A stretch of DNA of 64,000 nt from Candidatus Gastranaerophilales bacterium (GCA_944324865.1 CALUXW010000005.1:16509-80508), one strand, 5' to 3'. Numbered from the stretch's first letter, positions 7,611-16,633 are shown. Translations and numbers: made by a program. Notes: generated from the sequence alone by a model not told the origin.

Positions 7611-8150
7611 CTATTTTATTTTTGTATTAACACCAAAGTAAAAACCAACATACAATGAAAGAATAATAACTGATATAAAATTAAACACTGAAATCCAAGA
7701 AAAATTTCCATACAAATTCATTCCAACAACAACTAATGCATATATCATTGCTGACAAGGTTAAGTAAAAAGTGGACTTTTCTTTACTTTCATTTTTGTAC
7801 TCCATAGAATCAATATTTGACAAACTAACAGCTTTATTAAAATCATCTTGAGTTATTCTGCCATTATCTAAAAGCTGCTTACAAGATTTTACATATACTT
7901 TTTTGAGCTGAATTTCAACTAACTTAAGCATCTCATCTTGAGATAAATTACTCAATGCAGATTCTTTAACCATTTCATAAGCAACATATGCCAACTTTTG
8001 CAATATACTTTCATGATATGTTTCAGGAATACTTGAACGAAGCAAATCAACATACTTATGGAAAGTCCATTCAGAAATAACTTGAGTAAGAACCTTTGCA
8101 GTTGCAGAGCTATCTATTGCTTCATCAGTAGAAAAAGCCTCATAGGCCAT
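7611..8150 (-). CDS. Membrane protein, hypothetical (C-terminal part; probable frameshift at start)
   Basis: This 179-residue frame is helical and acidic at first. It ends in two hydrophobic segments (TFYLTLSAMIYALVVVGM and WISVFNFISVIILSLYVGFYFG, about residues 128-175), so it is probably anchored in the inner membrane by its tail. The ATG at 8150 has no Shine-Dalgarno sequence and overlaps the end of an upstream frame (8114-8266) that has a good one. The simplest reading is one gene of about 215 codons, 8266 to 7611, broken by a one-base shift near 8150. Function not recognised. Confidence 0.65.
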   Translation of the reverse strand: MAYEAFSTDEAIDSSATAKVLTQVISEWTFHKYVDLLRSSIPETYHESILQKLAYVAYEMVKESALSNLSQDEMLKLVEIQLKKVYVKSCKQLLDNGRITQDDFNKAVSLSNIDSMEYKNESKEKSTFYLTLSAMIYALVVVGMNLYGNFSWISVFNFISVIILSLYVGFYFGVNTKIK

Positions 8151-8266
8151 TGGGTTAGTGGATCATTATATTGTTTCTGAGAAGATTTTCCTTCATTAGA
8201 AATTGTTGTGTCTTTTACTTTTTCGGTATTTGTGTTCGCCGAAAAATGCTGAATACCCTGTATCAA
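8114..8266 (-). CDS. N-terminal fragment of the 7611-8150 gene
   Basis: The frame starts at TTG 8264-8266, seven bases after AGGAG (8274-8278), the best translation start in this locus. It encodes MIQGIQHFSANTNTEK, a Ser/Lys-rich linker and NDPLTQ before it leaves the frame over the start of the downstream protein (MAYEAFSTDE). It makes no sense as a separate 50-residue protein. A single-base insertion or deletion between about 8130 and 8155 would fuse the two. It could be a real mutation, an assembly error or a programmed shift; no obvious slippery run is seen. Confidence 0.5.
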   Translation of the reverse strand: MIQGIQHFSANTNTEKVKDTTISNEGKSSQKQYNDPLTQWPMRLFLLMKQ

Positions 8267-8479
8267 TCTTTTTCTCCTGATATATATAATTTGTTTAGCC
8301 AAAATATTAGCGAATTTTATTCGTTTATTAATAATAATTTGAAAATAATAAATTTTACCCTTTTTACTTAAATTTTTAAATATTGTTTACAAATAAAAAA
8401 ATAAAGTATTTAACTAAATAGGTTGTGCTAAGTTAGAAAAAAATTTTTATGTTATTCTTATGGAAAAAAGGAGAGTAAA

Positions 8480-8917
8480 ATGAAATTTTCTGGTATAGAT
8501 ATTGATGGGAATGAACTCGATTTTGATATAAAAGATTTTGAAGGACAAAGAATTGTGTTATATTTTTATCCGAAAGATAATACTTCCGGATGCACCCAAG
8601 AAGCTTGTGATTTCAGAGATAATATTAACCGAATAACAAAATATGCCACAGTTATCGGTGTTAGTCCTGATTCGATTAAAAGTCATAAATCTTTTAAGGA
8701 AAAACAAGGGTTAAATTTTATTTTGTTATCTGATCCGGATCATGTTTTAGCGGAAAAATACGGGGTTTGGAAAGAAAAATCAATGTATGGACGAAAATAT
8801 ATGGGAATAGAGCGTTCTACATTCGTTCTTGATAAGTCCGGTAATATTGAAAAAGAATGGCGGAAAGTTAAAGTCAAAGGACATGTTGACGAAGTTATTG
8901 AATATTTAGTCAAGTAA
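8480..8917 (+). CDS. bcp: Thioredoxin-dependent peroxiredoxin, Bcp/PrxQ type
   Basis: Reduces hydrogen peroxide and organic hydroperoxides using thioredoxin, in the cytoplasm. The PrxQ signature is complete: peroxidatic C38 in TSGCTQEAC with the resolving C43 five residues later, preceded by YFYPKDNT and followed by the Arg of SPDSIKSHKSF-type spacing and ERSTFVLD. The length of 145 residues is standard. AAGGAG precedes the ATG. The next gene starts 24 bases downstream and may be cotranscribed. Confidence 0.95.
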   Translation: MKFSGIDIDGNELDFDIKDFEGQRIVLYFYPKDNTSGCTQEACDFRDNINRITKYATVIGVSPDSIKSHKSFKEKQGLNFILLSDPDHVLAEKYGVWKEKSMYGRKYMGIERSTFVLDKSGNIEKEWRKVKVKGHVDEVIEYLVK

Positions 8918-8941
8918 TTTTGTTATCGCAGTTATTTGAAA

Positions 8942-9895
8942 ATGGATGTTAAACTATTAAAAACCGTAAGATTTGAAAGATATTTGTTTGGAATTTTAAT
9001 GGCCATATCAATGGTCTTACTCGCAGAAATAAGCGGCGAAAAAGAAATTATTTTTCCGGAAATTTGTGCATTAACAATTGGTGCCTGGATTTGTGAGCAG
9101 CAGCCTTGGGCAGTGAATAAACGCAGAATTTTTGCCCTAATGTCTGTTGCGGCTTTGTTTGGGGTTTTAATAGTTCGTTATTTCCCGCTTTCACTTATTG
9201 CTCAGGTGTGTATTTGTTTCGGGTTTTGCGGATTTATATTGACGGTTTTTAAAACAAATTTTGTTCCAATTATCTCTGCTTGTATTTTGCCCGTTTATCT
9301 AAGAACTACGAGTTTTATATATCCTATTGCTGTTATGGTTATGGCTGGGATTATTATTTTTGCACAGTGGGTTATGGAAAAAAGGCATCTCCGGCCTGTA
9401 AATAGGTTTGTACCTTGTGATTTTGACTTGAAACTGCAATTTATAAAGTGGTTAAAATTATTGGTAGTATTTGGGTTGATAGCGTTAATTCCATTTAAAA
9501 CTCATCAGATATATTTTTTGGCTCCTCCATTAATAGTTATGTTCACAGAATTGTCGAACCCCCAAAGCCCTGCGAGGGAAAAACCTGCTTATATCGCCGG
9601 TTTAATGACATTTGGAGCTTTTGTTGGCAGTACTTTTAGATTGTTATTCAATATTTATTTACATATTCCTTTATCAATATGTACGGCATTATCTTGTATA
9701 GTTTTGTTTATAGCATTGAACAAGGTAAAAATAAATTTTCCACCGGCAGGAGCTGTCTTGTTAATTCCTATGATATTAGACAAGGAATTGTTATTGGCTT
9801 TTCCATTGGAAGTTTTGATTGGTTCTTTCGTATTAAGTTATATCGCAATGATTTTGTTTGCAGATAAAACATCTTCGATTAAAGCGAAGATATGA
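8942..9895 (+). CDS. Polytopic membrane protein, HPP-like (tentative)
   Basis: About 317 residues with roughly eight to ten hydrophobic segments. Two halves are suggested. The second carries SNPQSPAREKPAYIAG, a Gly-rich GLMTFGAFVGS helix and FPPAGAVLLIP, which recall the PP-A-GA patterns of the HPP family of integral membrane proteins, some of which are linked to nitrite transport. The start was set at ATG 8942; a TTG six bases upstream is also possible. No strong Shine-Dalgarno sequence is present. It sits between a peroxide reductase and the hybrid cluster protein gene, which fits a link to nitrogen-oxide or redox stress but does not prove one. Confidence 0.6.
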   Translation: MDVKLLKTVRFERYLFGILMAISMVLLAEISGEKEIIFPEICALTIGAWICEQQPWAVNKRRIFALMSVAALFGVLIVRYFPLSLIAQVCICFGFCGFILTVFKTNFVPIISACILPVYLRTTSFIYPIAVMVMAGIIIFAQWVMEKRHLRPVNRFVPCDFDLKLQFIKWLKLLVVFGLIALIPFKTHQIYFLAPPLIVMFTELSNPQSPAREKPAYIAGLMTFGAFVGSTFRLLFNIYLHIPLSICTALSCIVLFIALNKVKINFPPAGAVLLIPMILDKELLLAFPLEVLIGSFVLSYIAMILFADKTSSIKAKI

Positions 9896-9902
9896 TTTTT
9901 TA
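9871..9902 (+). terminator. Terminator overlapping the end of the membrane protein gene
   Basis: ATCTTCG (9871-9877) pairs with CGAAGAT (9885-9891) around a seven-base loop, and a T-run follows at 9896-9902. The hairpin overlaps the last codons and stop of the preceding gene and separates it from hcp. Confidence 0.6.
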
Positions 9903-9989
9903 AGATTACCTTTATGTTGGATTTTAATTATTTGTATTTATGAAATCAATATTTACTAAGTGATAAAAAATAAAGGAGAATTTATAATT

Positions 9990-11525
9990 ATGGAGAAAAT
10001 GTTTTGTTTTCAATGCGAGCAAACTGCTCAGTCTAAGGGTTGTACTGTTCAAGGTGTGTGTGGAAAAACTTCTGACACGGCAAATTTACAGGATGAATTG
10101 ACATCAAAGACGATTGAATTTGCAAACTGTGCACAGTTCAATGAATGCAATACAAAACTTATTATTAAAGCACTATTCACAACTATAACAAACGTAAATT
10201 TTGATGATGATTCAATAAAAAAGCTTATTAAAGAAATGTCTGACAAAATCTCTTGTGATATTAGTTTTGATATTAAATCAGTATGGGAATGCAATGAAGA
10301 TATTAGAAGTTTAAAATCACTGATATTATTCGGTCTTAAGGGTATGGCTGCATACGCCTATCATGCAAAAATTTTAGGATTTAGTGACGAAGCTGTTGAT
10401 AAATTTTTCTATGAAGCTTTGAAAGAAATTTCCAAAAATTCCTCTGCAGAAGAGCTTTTGTCTTTTGTTTTGAAAACGGGTGAAATAAATTTGAAATGCA
10501 TGGAGCTTTTGGATAAAGCAAATACACAAACATATGGAAACCCCGTTGTTACAAAAGTTTCTACAAATATTGAACCAGGACCGTTTATTGTAGTTACAGG
10601 ACATGATTTGCACGATTTGGCACATTTGCTTGAGCAGACAGAAGGTAAGGGTGTAAATGTTTATACACATGGAGAAATGTTGCCTTGTCATGCTTACCCG
10701 CAATTAAAGAAATATTCACATTTTAAAGGCAATTTTGGCACAGCTTGGCAAAACCAGCAAAAAGAATTTGCAAACCTTCCTGCACCTATTTTATTTACAA
10801 CAAATTGTATAATGCCTGTAAAAGATAGTTATGCAGATAGAGTTTTTACAACTTCAATTGTCAGATTCCCCGGGGTTCAGCATATTGGCGAAGACAAAGA
10901 TTTTACCCCTGTAATAAATAAGGCAATAGAACTTGGCGGATATAAAGAACTGACAAAAATGACAGGTATAAACGGAGGTGACATCTTAACTGTAGGATTT
11001 GCTCACAATACGGTTTTATCAATTGCAGACAAATTAATTGCTGCAATTAAATCGGGAAGTGTAAAACATATATTTTTGGTAGGCGGTTGTGATGGTGCAA
11101 AAGTTGGAAGAAATTATTATACGGAATTTGTAAAACAAACCCCGAAGGATTCTCTGATATTAACTCTTGCTTGTGGGAAATACAGATTTAACGATTTGGA
11201 TTTGGGTGAAATAGACGGAATCCCGAGAATTTTAGACATGGGGCAATGTAATGATGCATATTCCGCAATAAAAGTTGCCACTGAACTTGCAAAAGCTTTC
11301 AACTGTTCAGTAAATGAACTACCTCTATCTTTTGTATTATCTTGGTATGAACAAAAAGCTGTATGTATTTTACTAACTTTGTTATATTTAGGGATTGAAA
11401 ATATAATGCTTGGTCCTACACTTCCGGCTTTTGTATCACCTAATGTCTTGAATATTTTGGTTGAAAAGTTTAAAATAAAACCTGTTACTACACCGGAAAA
11501 AGACTTAAAGGAAATATTAGGATAA
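9990..11525 (+). CDS. hcp: Hybrid cluster protein / hydroxylamine reductase
   Basis: Cytoplasmic iron-sulfur enzyme that reduces hydroxylamine and nitric oxide and is involved in protein S-nitrosylation in E. coli. The N-terminal C6-x2-C9-x8-C18-x5-C24 pattern is that of the [4Fe-4S] classes, not the [2Fe-2S] enterobacterial class. Hybrid-cluster ligands are all visible in order: His in TGHDLHDL, Glu in HGEML, Cys in TTNC, Cys in GGCDGAK, Cys in LACGKYRF, Cys in GQCNDAYS, and the Glu-x-Lys in YEQKAV. The start was set at ATG 9990 because AAAGGAG lies upstream; 511 residues. The cupin gene overlaps its stop codon by one base. Confidence 0.96.
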   Translation: MEKMFCFQCEQTAQSKGCTVQGVCGKTSDTANLQDELTSKTIEFANCAQFNECNTKLIIKALFTTITNVNFDDDSIKKLIKEMSDKISCDISFDIKSVWECNEDIRSLKSLILFGLKGMAAYAYHAKILGFSDEAVDKFFYEALKEISKNSSAEELLSFVLKTGEINLKCMELLDKANTQTYGNPVVTKVSTNIEPGPFIVVTGHDLHDLAHLLEQTEGKGVNVYTHGEMLPCHAYPQLKKYSHFKGNFGTAWQNQQKEFANLPAPILFTTNCIMPVKDSYADRVFTTSIVRFPGVQHIGEDKDFTPVINKAIELGGYKELTKMTGINGGDILTVGFAHNTVLSIADKLIAAIKSGSVKHIFLVGGCDGAKVGRNYYTEFVKQTPKDSLILTLACGKYRFNDLDLGEIDGIPRILDMGQCNDAYSAIKVATELAKAFNCSVNELPLSFVLSWYEQKAVCILLTLLYLGIENIMLGPTLPAFVSPNVLNILVEKFKIKPVTTPEKDLKEILG

Positions 11526-11836
11526 TGTCAGAAGTTATAAACTTAAGAGATATAGAATACTTAGACACCATAAATAAAAAATTTATATTTGACAACGAGC
11601 AGAGTTCACTAACTCTGTTCGCTTTTAAAGCAGGTATGGAAAGAACTTTACACACAGATGAAAAAGATGAGGTTGCACAAATTATTGAAGGTGTCGCAGA
11701 TGTTACTGTTGGAAAAGATGTACATAGATTGAAGGCAGGAGAAATGATTGTTATGCCGGCGAGGGTTCCGCATGGGTTGAAAGCATTGGAAGATACAAAA
11801 ATGCTTCTGCTTCGTCCAAAGCATACGCACAATTAA
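11525..11836 (+). CDS. Small cupin-domain protein
   Basis: This 103-residue single-domain cupin is translationally coupled to hcp: its ATG overlaps the hcp TAA. The two cupin motifs are recognisable: the first around LHTDEKDEVAQIIEG (His and Glu ligand positions) and the second around KAGEMIVMPARVPHGL (Pro and His). A C-terminal tail RPKHTHN is His-rich. Such small cupins often bind a metal and act in sensing or detoxification. Its placement suggests a role with Hcp in nitrosative or redox stress, which is inference. Confidence 0.85.
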   Translation: MSEVINLRDIEYLDTINKKFIFDNEQSSLTLFAFKAGMERTLHTDEKDEVAQIIEGVADVTVGKDVHRLKAGEMIVMPARVPHGLKALEDTKMLLLRPKHTHN

Positions 11837-11941
11837 AATCTATGCCTGCAAGGTATATTATGGTATTCAATATAAGTATTTGCTATTTTAGAAAAAAACG
11901 TAAATAATGAAAAAGTATGAAAATATTAAGAGGAGTTATTT

Positions 11942-12955
11942 ATGTTTAAACAGATTTTTATATTATTGTTGGTACTAATAATTGGAGGTGCAAATATTTG
12001 TATGGCAAGCGATTGGGATAAAACATTTGTAAAAAGTGACAAGGTTGAAGTCAAAAAAGTAAACTTTAAAAACAGATACGGAATAACTCTGGTTGGAGAT
12101 TTGTATACGCCTAAGAAAAAAACCTCGGAAAAAATGTCTGCAATTGCTGTAGCCGGTCCTTTCGGGGCAGTGAAAGAACAGTCTTCCGGTTTGTATGCTC
12201 AAACGATGGCAGAAAGAGGTTTTATTACTCTTGCATTTGACCCATCTTATACTGGAGAAAGCGGTGGAGAACCCAGAAATGTATCTTCTCCTGAAATTAA
12301 TACGGAAGATTTTAGTGCGGCTATAGATTTTTTAAGTAATCAAGACGATGTAGATCCTGACAAAATAGGAATTATAGGAATTTGCGGTTTTGGCGGGTTT
12401 GGTTTAAATGCTGCGGCTATTGACACAAGAATAAAAGCAACTGTTGCCGTAACAATGTATGATATGACAAGAGTAACAGCAAGGGGATATTTTGATTCAG
12501 TGGATGAAAATGCTCGTTATGCATTAAAAGAATCTTTAAATAAACAAAGAACAGAAGATTTTAAAAACGGAACATTTGCAAAAGCTCCAGGTTTACCTGA
12601 AAAACTTTCAGGAGATGAACCTCAGTTTGTGAAAGATTACTACGGTTATTACAAGACCAAAAGAGGTTTTCACAAACGTTCAATAAACTCTAACGGAAAC
12701 TGGAATACAACAGCGTCTTTGGCATTAATAAATATGCCGATACTGGCTTATAGTGATGAAATTCGAAGTGCAGTACTTGTAATCCATGGTGAAAAAGCTC
12801 ATAGCAGATATTTTTCAGAAGATGCATTCAAAAAATTAAAAGGAGATAATAAAGAACTCTTAATTATAAAAGATGCAAATCACGTAGATTTGTACGACAA
12901 TTTTGAAAAAATCCCATTTGATAAAATTGAGCAGTTTTTTAAAACGAATTTATAG
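11942..12955 (+). CDS. Exported alpha/beta-hydrolase fold protein, nucleophile replaced
   Basis: This 337-residue protein has a signal peptide (cleavage near CMA at residue 22) and is probably periplasmic. It has an alpha/beta-hydrolase fold of the dienelactone-hydrolase-like group: the oxyanion region VAGPFGAVKEQ, the elbow GIIGICGFGGFGLN and the C-terminal DANHVDLYD with the usual His. At the nucleophile elbow, where relatives carry Ser in CGSGG, this protein has Phe (CGFGG), so classical esterase activity is doubtful. AGAGGAG precedes the ATG. It is followed by a secreted cupin gene eight bases after its stop, so the two are an operon, perhaps with hcp further upstream. Confidence 0.85.
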   Translation: MFKQIFILLLVLIIGGANICMASDWDKTFVKSDKVEVKKVNFKNRYGITLVGDLYTPKKKTSEKMSAIAVAGPFGAVKEQSSGLYAQTMAERGFITLAFDPSYTGESGGEPRNVSSPEINTEDFSAAIDFLSNQDDVDPDKIGIIGICGFGGFGLNAAAIDTRIKATVAVTMYDMTRVTARGYFDSVDENARYALKESLNKQRTEDFKNGTFAKAPGLPEKLSGDEPQFVKDYYGYYKTKRGFHKRSINSNGNWNTTASLALINMPILAYSDEIRSAVLVIHGEKAHSRYFSEDAFKKLKGDNKELLIIKDANHVDLYDNFEKIPFDKIEQFFKTNL

Positions 12956-12963
12956 GAGTTAAG

Positions 12964-13428
12964 ATGATAAAAAAAATATTATTGAGCACATTGTTAGTTA
13001 CAATGATAGTAATAGGAGGCAGTTTTGTTATGGCAGAAGAATTTCAACAGTCTTTTGCAAAAGGTGAAATAAACCCGTACAGCAAATTTTTTACAGGCAG
13101 GACTTACCTAAATATGCTTGTAACCCGTGATGATACATTTAATTCATCAATAGGTAACGTTACATTTGAACCTGGTGCCAGAACAAATTGGCATAAACAT
13201 TCTGGCGGACAAATTTTGCTTGTAACCTCAGGAGAAGGCAGATATCAAGAAAAAGGTAAAGAAGTTCAAATCTTAAAAAAAGGTGATGTTGTGAAAATAC
13301 CTCCAAATGTTGAACACTGGCATGGAGCATCTCCTAACAGCGAATTTTCGCACATTTCAATTGAGCCGAATTTACCAAACAATCAAACAACTTGGCTTGA
13401 TGCTGTAAGTGATAAAGAATATAAATAG
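12964..13428 (+). CDS. Exported cupin, hydroxynitrile-lyase-like
   Basis: This 154-residue protein has a signal peptide (cleavage near VMA, residue 24) and one cupin barrel. Metal-binding residues are clear: TNWHKHSGGQ (two His and Gln) and PNVEHWHGASP (His), in the arrangement of the cupin fold hydroxynitrile lyases and carboxymuconolactone decarboxylase-associated cupins. The pattern GDVVKIPPNVEHWHG is characteristic. The physiological substrate in gut bacteria is not known. It shares an operon with the preceding exported hydrolase-fold protein, and AGGAG overlaps the end of that gene. Confidence 0.9.
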   Translation: MIKKILLSTLLVTMIVIGGSFVMAEEFQQSFAKGEINPYSKFFTGRTYLNMLVTRDDTFNSSIGNVTFEPGARTNWHKHSGGQILLVTSGEGRYQEKGKEVQILKKGDVVKIPPNVEHWHGASPNSEFSHISIEPNLPNNQTTWLDAVSDKEYK

Positions 13429-13458
13429 GTGCAGATATTAAAAAATAAATAAAAATTT

Positions 13459-14238
13459 TTAATTAATTATCTGCCATTTTTCAAGCATTCTGTTAAGTTT
13501 ACCTGTTTTTTTGAGGTTATCCATTACATAATTGACCTGAGTCAGAAGTCTTTCTGACTCGGGTTCTTTTCTGAATACGACAGCATAGGGCTCTTTTGAA
13601 TATCTTTTTTTAAGTATTTTTAGGGATTTGTCTTTCAAAAAGTAGCGTAAAAGTATCGAATCATCAGCAATCATCCCGTCTGCTTGGTTATTTTTTAAAG
13701 CTTTGTATGCATCATCGTAGTTTCTGAATCCTAAAATCGAAATTTCCGGAACATTCGAACGAATATTTCTTTCACTTGTGGAACCAAAAACTATTATAAG
13801 TTTTTTATTTTGAAAATCTCTCAAACCGGTTGCTTTGCTATTATTATTAACCATTATCGCTTGGCCGGCAACATAATACGGGATTGAAAAATCTAAGATT
13901 TGTTGTCTTTGTGGGGTTATTGACATTGTCGCAATAAGCATATCAACTTCACCTGAAGCAAGTTTCATTATGCGGTTAGACGCATTCACGATAACAAAAT
14001 CCAATTTCTTGTCATCCCCGAGAATAGATTTGGCAATAGTTTTTGCAAGATCAATATCAAACCCTTGCAAATTTCCATTGTTATCTCTGTATCCAAAAGG
14101 AGCAGCATCTTCTCTCACACCGACAATAATTTTATCTCTTTTGTAAATTTCGGATAATACATCAGATTTAGGTTGTTTTTTTCCACACCCGCAGCATATC
14201 AAGCATAAAAATAAAATAATTAAAAAAATCTTTTTCAT
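13459..14238 (-). CDS. Amino-acid ABC transporter substrate-binding lipoprotein
   Basis: This 259-residue periplasmic binding protein of family 3 delivers a polar amino acid to an ABC importer. The N-terminus is a lipoprotein signal (hydrophobic core then LICCGC near residue 18). The body shows VGVREDAAPFGYRDNNGNL, GFDIDLAKTIAKSIL, the DMLIATMSITPQRQQ motif and a second lobe with SERNIRS and ADGMIADDSILLRYFL. No permease or ATPase gene lies nearby, so it may work with a transporter encoded elsewhere or act as a sensor component. It converges with the cupin operon. Confidence 0.92.
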   Translation of the reverse strand: MKKIFLIILFLCLICCGCGKKQPKSDVLSEIYKRDKIIVGVREDAAPFGYRDNNGNLQGFDIDLAKTIAKSILGDDKKLDFVIVNASNRIMKLASGEVDMLIATMSITPQRQQILDFSIPYYVAGQAIMVNNNSKATGLRDFQNKKLIIVFGSTSERNIRSNVPEISILGFRNYDDAYKALKNNQADGMIADDSILLRYFLKDKSLKILKKRYSKEPYAVVFRKEPESERLLTQVNYVMDNLKKTGKLNRMLEKWQIIN

Positions 14239-14394
14239 AATAAAAAATGATATCCAAATAAATGCTGAAAGTCAATTATAAAAAGGTTTGGCAATATTCA
14301 AATAGCCTGCGTGGATAACCGCTTTTGGCAATGTTTCTTATAACAAATGAAGTACATAATCTAGTATTAGTTTGTTTTTTAAAAAAAATTTTTT

Positions 14395-14414
14395 GGGTTT
14401 TTCGTAAAAAACCC
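14395..14414 (+). promoter_or_regulatory. Leader hairpin before the SLH protein gene
   Basis: GGGTTTTT (14395-14402) and AAAAACCC (14407-14414) form an eight-pair hairpin with a four-base loop, seven bases upstream of a near-perfect Shine-Dalgarno AAGGAGGT (14422-14429). It lacks a downstream T-tract, so it more likely protects or controls this abundant-protein mRNA than terminates transcription. Confidence 0.5.
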
Positions 14415-14433
14415 GCAACACAAGGAGGTAAAA

Positions 14434-16476
14434 ATGACTATTAAAAAACTTACTGTGGCAGCTGCAATTGCCGTTGGAATAGCAACGTGTTCCTTGAATC
14501 AAGCAATGGCGGCTTGTCCTTGCGAGACTCCGGAAACTCCGGCACCTTGCGCAGAACCTTTACCTGTTGTAACAGGTCCAGCTTGTCCATGTGAGACAGC
14601 AAAACCAAATACTTGCTCAAAATGCAAAAAAGCATTACCAGACTGTGATTGTCAAAAAGAAGATCCATGTGCACAACCATGTGATCCTTGTGAAACAGAA
14701 AAAAAATCAGACTGCGGATGTCCAGATGAAATAAGCTGTGACGATCCACCAGAACCAGCTTGTGCAGTTTGCCCTCAAACAGGTAAACCTGACAGAAAAG
14801 ATATGAAACAAGTATATGGTTATCCAAATGCCATTTATGGTACAAATAACTATGTAGGACAACCTGCAAATTCAATATTCTCAACAGATACACCACTTGC
14901 AGGCACTCCAAGAACTCTTTCTTCTAACGTAAACGGAACAACTATTTCTTCTCAAGGTCAAGTAACAGGTGCTGCTACTCAAATGCCTTGTCTTAACGAA
15001 GCACCTACAAGACACAATGGTATTCCAATTGATAGAAATGAAAGATTAATGGACGGAAATAATTGTCCTATTGATTTCCAATCTTCAAACTCTATTGATG
15101 CAGTAAGAAAATCATTTGTTCCCTATGAAATTCCAAACCAAATGATGCAAACAACAGGTGCTGCCGCAAACTTAGGCGGATGCCAATTCCCAGACGTACC
15201 TAACGGTTTTTGGGCAGCATGTGATATTGATAAATTAGCTATAAATGACGTAGTAGTAGGTTACCCTGACGGATATTTCAAACCAAACAGACATATCTCT
15301 CGTGCAGAATTTGCAACAATGTTAGTAAAAGGTTTCAATCTTGATCAATGCGATATGCCAAGAGAAGGATTATTCAAAGACGTACCAAAAAGCAACTGGG
15401 CTAACGCTGCAATTGCAAAAGCTGTTGATGAAGACTTGTTAAAAGGTTACCCTGACGGAAACTTCAAACCAAACCACCCTGTAACAAGAGTAGAAGCTTT
15501 AACTACAATTGCAAAAGGGATGACTTGCGATATCGACCAATGCAAAGCTGATGAAATCTTAAGCAAATACGCAGACGGTGCATCTATTCCTAACTGGGCA
15601 AGAATTCCTGTTGCAAAATCTTTGGAAAACGGTGCTTTAAAAGATTCACCTAACCCAAATATGATTATGCCTAACAAAGAAGCAACTCGTGCAGAAGTAG
15701 CTTCAATGATGCAAACAGTTCGTGTAGCATTAGGCTACGATACAAACCCAAAAACTGCTAACAATATCTGCCCTGCTTGTCCTGTAAACAAAAATGCTTT
15801 TGTAGAACAAGAAGAAATTGTTAAAATTCCTACATTACAAGTTAAAATGATCGACCAATTAACAGCAAAATCATCTCACGTAGGTCAATACTTCAGAGCT
15901 AAAACTCTTGAAGATGTAACAATTAACGGTGTTACATATCCTTGCGGATCTACAGTAACAGGTCAAGTTGTTGAAGTAATAAGACCTTCAGGCTGTGATA
16001 AAGGTGCTTTAAAATTGTCATTCACTGAAATTAAAAACGGTGATTGCAAAACTAAATTACCAAAACAAATTTTACAAGCACAAGTAAACAAATCAAAACA
16101 AGTAAACCCAGTAGCAAGATTAGTTGAAATGCCATTCACATTAGCAGGTTCAATGATTGGTATTGTAGGTAGAACTGCAGGCGGTATCTTGACTAACGTT
16201 GGTAACGCTGCTGAAAATATCTCTAATGATGCAGGTTACATGCTAGGTCACGCATTCCAAGGACAATTTGGTGCAGCTGCTCGTAACTTAGGTGATGGTC
16301 TATGGGAAACAGTTAAAGCTCCTGTTGATGTAACAAGAACTGCCCTATCTGGTACAATGGGCTTATTCCAAACTACAGGCGACGAATTTGCTTACCTTGT
16401 TGACCCACGCGGATACAAAATCTCCGCTGTAAATCCAAGAGAACACATTACTATTGCATTCGGTTGTTCAGAATAA
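14434..16476 (+). CDS. S-layer-homology surface protein with Cys-rich linker
   Basis: This 680-residue exported protein has a signal peptide cleaved near AMAA (residue 26). A linker of about 90 residues with 17 Cys in C-x-C and C-P-C spacings follows. From about residue 250 there are three SLH repeats, each with an FxDV..W start, a GYPDG.FKPN centre and a [ST]RAE.A end; the third is degenerate. A C-terminal domain of about 220 residues ends at FGCSE. SLH repeats attach proteins to the cell wall or bridge the outer membrane to peptidoglycan in cyanobacteria and relatives. Codon choice and the strong ribosome site suggest high expression. The gene ends in a terminator. Confidence 0.88.
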   Translation: MTIKKLTVAAAIAVGIATCSLNQAMAACPCETPETPAPCAEPLPVVTGPACPCETAKPNTCSKCKKALPDCDCQKEDPCAQPCDPCETEKKSDCGCPDEISCDDPPEPACAVCPQTGKPDRKDMKQVYGYPNAIYGTNNYVGQPANSIFSTDTPLAGTPRTLSSNVNGTTISSQGQVTGAATQMPCLNEAPTRHNGIPIDRNERLMDGNNCPIDFQSSNSIDAVRKSFVPYEIPNQMMQTTGAAANLGGCQFPDVPNGFWAACDIDKLAINDVVVGYPDGYFKPNRHISRAEFATMLVKGFNLDQCDMPREGLFKDVPKSNWANAAIAKAVDEDLLKGYPDGNFKPNHPVTRVEALTTIAKGMTCDIDQCKADEILSKYADGASIPNWARIPVAKSLENGALKDSPNPNMIMPNKEATRAEVASMMQTVRVALGYDTNPKTANNICPACPVNKNAFVEQEEIVKIPTLQVKMIDQLTAKSSHVGQYFRAKTLEDVTINGVTYPCGSTVTGQVVEVIRPSGCDKGALKLSFTEIKNGDCKTKLPKQILQAQVNKSKQVNPVARLVEMPFTLAGSMIGIVGRTAGGILTNVGNAAENISNDAGYMLGHAFQGQFGAAARNLGDGLWETVKAPVDVTRTALSGTMGLFQTTGDEFAYLVDPRGYKISAVNPREHITIAFGCSE

Positions 16477-16592
16477 CGTGAGCTTGAAAGACAAACTTGA
16501 AAAATTTTATTAATAAAAATAAAGTTTAAAAGTACAACTCTTTTATAGCAAGCGTCTAAGAAACAAACAGTAATTAATTTATTCGAAGCCTG

Positions 16593-16633
16593 AGAGAACT
16601 GATATCTAAAAATAAGATGTCAGTTCTCTTTTT
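16593..16633 (+). terminator. Terminator after the SLH gene
   Basis: A 14-bp stem with one G-T pair (arms 16593-16606 and 16616-16629, AGAGAACTGATATC against GATGTCAGTTCTCT) is followed by a run of Ts. It lies 116 bases past the stop codon and just before the 3' end of the convergent tdk gene. Confidence 0.8.

Noticed and set aside
14450..14911. 153-codon - frame opposite the SLH gene
   Set aside because: Leu/His-rich antisense shadow caused by codon bias of the abundant protein gene.
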